A DNA stretch of 25,470 bases from an uncultured Lachnospiraceae bacterium (GTDB lineage: Bacteria; Bacillota; Clostridia; Lachnospirales; Lachnospiraceae). Location: assembly GCA_910585605.1 (NCBI GenBank), contig CAJUFL010000054.1:1-25470 (forward strand), given 5' to 3'. Positions 23,971 through 25,470 of the stretch are shown piece after piece (the first letter of the stretch is position 1; each line of letters begins with the position of its first letter). A program made the position numbers and the translations under genes. The notes under the pieces are model-generated. The model searched no databases, was not told the origin of the DNA, and saw only the letters and a list, made by a program, of their open reading frames with translations.

Positions 23971-24726
23971 ATGATTATCAATTTTATGACTTGGAATACA
24001 GGACTATATATGTTCGGAAACGTGATGAAGAATAAATCGTTTAAACTGATTGATGATAAAGCTAATAAAACAGTTGATGAGATTTTCAGGATAGTCAAAA
24101 AGTTTTTAGAAAAAGAAAAGGCTATTGCAATTTTGCAAGAAGTACCGTATGTGTCTAATTTGAATTGGGAAAAACATCCGTGGTTTAAAAAATTTGTTAA
24201 TACTTTCCCAAAAGAAAATTATTGCTGTATTTATAACAAAATTCACTCAGATAAAGCGCTTAAAATGACAGTGGTGATTGCTAAAAAGAATTTAATTCAT
24301 CCCATGGATATTGAAAAAGGCAATAACTTATATGTATCTTTTCAAATCTTACCTAATACTCCTAGCCAGTTGACAGCATTGGCTGTACACGCCCATGATG
24401 CAGAAGAGTGTCTAGCTTATTTGCGAAAAAATTGTAATACAGATTATTCTTTGATATTAGGGGATTTTAACGCTGGAAATTATATCAAGGAAGAGAATGA
24501 TGATGAGATTGCGAAAAACAGAGTTAGGTATCTCGAACTCACAAATGGCTACATAGATATATGTCAAGGGGAGTATACAACAGAGTATTATACTTATGTT
24601 GATCATGTCTTGCTAAGGAGCAGGTACTCCTTTTTACAGACACACAAGGTAAATAACTTAGATGTAAACAGAAGAGTAAGTTATTCTGACCATTACCCTA
24701 TTACATTTGAACTTGAATTGTTATGA
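23971..24726 (+). CDS. Endonuclease/exonuclease/phosphatase-fold protein
   Basis: A 251-residue protein with the metal-dependent EEP (DNase I/exonuclease III-like) fold. Residues that build the active site are all in place: N9 in MTWNTG, E57 in LQEV, D165 and N167 in GDFNAG, D211-H212 in VDHVLL, and D240-H241 in YSDHYP. No signal peptide or membrane helix is present, so it acts in the cytosol, on nucleic acid or a phosphoester. ATG 23971 has GGGAG 7 nt upstream; an in-frame ATG at 23956 is less well placed. It is AT-rich, has its own promoter and no operon partner. EEP proteins recur in defence islands as nuclease effectors, but the substrate is open. Confidence 0.85.
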   Translation: MIINFMTWNTGLYMFGNVMKNKSFKLIDDKANKTVDEIFRIVKKFLEKEKAIAILQEVPYVSNLNWEKHPWFKKFVNTFPKENYCCIYNKIHSDKALKMTVVIAKKNLIHPMDIEKGNNLYVSFQILPNTPSQLTALAVHAHDAEECLAYLRKNCNTDYSLILGDFNAGNYIKEENDDEIAKNRVRYLELTNGYIDICQGEYTTEYYTYVDHVLLRSRYSFLQTHKVNNLDVNRRVSYSDHYPITFELELL

Positions 24727-24734
24727 TTGGCAAA

Positions 24735-24757
24735 CCCGACAACTTTCAGTTGTCGGG
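24735..24757. other. Perfect 10-bp hairpin after the EEP gene
   Basis: CCCGACAACT (24735-24744) pairs fully with AGTTGTCGGG (24748-24757) around a TTC loop. Neither strand has a U-tract after it, so it is not a standard terminator. It may protect the 3' end of the transcript or be an element end. From 24760 to 24990 I see nothing that I can name. Confidence 0.55.
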
Positions 24758-24994
24758 GGGGATGAACACACAACGGAAAAATTTTGATTTCAACAGATGC
24801 AGAAGATGGATTCATAATGTAAGAAGTGAAGCGGGTGGAGTTGTAGTATTTCTCTATCTGCTTTTCTAATTGGAACGAAACACTCAATTGAACTGAACTC
24901 TTTCTAAGCTATATCATAGTAATAGCACTTTTTCATAAAGTACTATATCTAACATATTAGTTTTGTTAAAAGCAATTATAAGTATGGTGGAGGA

Positions 24995-25142
24995 TATAGA
25001 ACAGTTATATTACTTTTGCGGAAAATTATATATTCGGGTATATCACAGCAACATTACAGTGATATACCTTTTTCTGTATCAAGAAAAAACTATAGAACAG
25101 ATATATCACTTTTCCTAAAAAGTTATATATCGGGGTATATCA
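24995..25142. repeat. Two ~51-bp imperfect direct repeats
   Basis: TATAGAACAG begins both units, at 24995 and 25091 (96 bp apart). Each then has TATAT(T/C)ACTTTT, an A-rich stretch, TTATATAT(T)CGGG and TATATCA, ending at 25045 and 25142. A weaker partial unit with ACTTTTTCAT and ACTATATC lies before them near 24924-24954, and another CACTATATC after them near 25155. The pattern resembles iterons or protein-binding arrays of a mobile element. No ORF here is credible. Confidence 0.7.
25037..25068. repeat. Perfect 10-bp inverted repeat inside the array
   Basis: GGTATATCAC (25037-25046) and GTGATATACC (25059-25068) are exact reverse complements separated by 12 bp, and are followed by TTTTTCTG. 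It may be a protein-binding dyad; the T-run also allows a weak terminator reading rightwards. Confidence 0.7.
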
Positions 25143-25225
25143 AAATGGCAAAAAGCACTATATCTATGCTATCACTGGCGCAAATATTCTATTTTTCTGT
25201 TCATATAGGCAAATATTTTGGGGTT

Positions 25226-25279
25226 TTAGGGGAGTTTCCCCTAACCAGTGGCATTTTGTGATACAAAATGCGTATCTGG
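25226..25279. other. Nested hairpins, transfer-origin-like
   Basis: TTAGGGGA/TCCCCTAA (25226-25244) forms an 8-bp hairpin with a GTT loop. It abuts a second one, GCATTTTGT/ACAAAATGC (25251-25271), a perfect 9-bp stem with a GAT loop. The second is itself nested in CCAG (25245-25248) and CTGG (25276-25279). Two adjacent stable palindromes in gene-free DNA next to iteron-like repeats are typical of oriT regions of integrative and mobilisable elements. I recall very similar sequence in clostridial elements, but no relaxase gene is in the window. Confidence 0.45.
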
Positions 25280-25390
25280 CGAAAATACCACAAGGCGGCA
25301 TTTCGGGTAAATTGAAAATAGGTAAATCAAGGAAGGGATAAAATTATAATCTGGCAAAATAATCAATCATTTGGTAGAAGAATACATGGT

Positions 25391-25470
25391 CCTGTGTCAA
25401 GATTTAGTACAAAACAAAATGAGAGGTTCTGCCAGCTAAGCTGCCGGCAGATTCTCAGCCCTCATATACA
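25391..25470 (-). mobile_element. Probable end of an insertion sequence running off the right edge
   Basis: CCTGTGTCAAGATTTAGTAC (25391-25410) resembles the terminal inverted repeats of IS256-like elements, whose ends often read TGTGTCAA. It is followed by a terminator-like stem, TCTGCC/GGCAGA (25428-25451) with an inner AGC/GCT, as would follow the stop of a transposase gene read on the minus strand from outside the window. No transposase codons are visible, so this is tentative. Confidence 0.35.

Noticed and set aside
24735..24757. Terminator call for the hairpin after the EEP gene
   Set aside because: The stem is perfect, but there is no T-run on either strand, so it is listed only as a hairpin.
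24995..25142. CRISPR array
   Set aside because: Only two full units, 96 bp apart, imperfect, with AT-rich similar intervening DNA and no cas genes.
25016..25261. 81-codon plus-strand ORF near the right end
   Set aside because: It runs through the direct repeats and hairpins, has no clear ribosome site, and its sequence is a direct reflection of the repeats.

Overview
The window looks like chromosomal DNA from a Clostridia gut commensal, most likely a member of the Lachnospiraceae. The evidence is moderate-to-low G+C, strong GGAGG-type ribosome binding sites, sigma-A promoters, and family content (ISLre2 transposase, DUF6429, DUF3788, DUF3021/LytTR pair, TipAL-type MerR, DegV, RarA). No rRNA, tRNA or CRISPR array was recognised.

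Layout. 1-1.7 kb: an ISLre2-family insertion sequence whose left end is at or beyond the window edge. 1.7-7.2 kb: a mixed region with several decayed genes. It holds a membrane diguanylate cyclase stopped by one in-frame TGA, a small unknown protein (DUF4303-like), a reductase of the RibD/DHFR fold, and, on the minus strand, an ABM monooxygenase, a frameshifted class D beta-lactamase-like gene, a DUF3788 protein and an unknown protein. 7.3-10.9 kb: an ABC-2 exporter (ATPase plus permease) followed by a LytTR regulator and its DUF3021 membrane partner, then two genes resembling mobile-element cargo, the second a truncated P-loop ATPase. 11.0-16.5 kb: a TipAL-type MerR regulator behind a 19-bp-spacer promoter and a long structured leader, a DUF4143 ATPase in an operon with rarA, a truncated DUF1905 gene and degV. 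A structured intergenic repeat occurs twice here, each time just upstream of a gene.

16.6-24.8 kb: an accessory island that I read as a defence island. Its lead operon is an AAA+ ATPase overlapping a subtilisin-like serine protease with an intact Asp/His/Ser triad, the IetAS arrangement known as a plasmid stability/incompatibility pair and as an anti-phage system. The ATPase ends in a predicted helix-turn-helix. The operon promoter carries two TGTCCCAAA repeats exactly 20 bp apart directly upstream of the -35 box. Downstream are tiny ORFs, an unknown helical membrane protein, a frameshifted winged-helix remnant, an HNH endonuclease, a methyltransferase start fragment, a DUF6429-GNAT fusion and an endonuclease/exonuclease/phosphatase-fold protein.

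24.9-25.47 kb: non-coding DNA dense in repeats and palindromes (a ~51-bp direct repeat, a 10-bp inverted repeat, and nested hairpins resembling a transfer origin), ending in what may be the terminus of another insertion sequence. The island is therefore bordered on the right by mobile-element DNA and on the left by the housekeeping gene degV.
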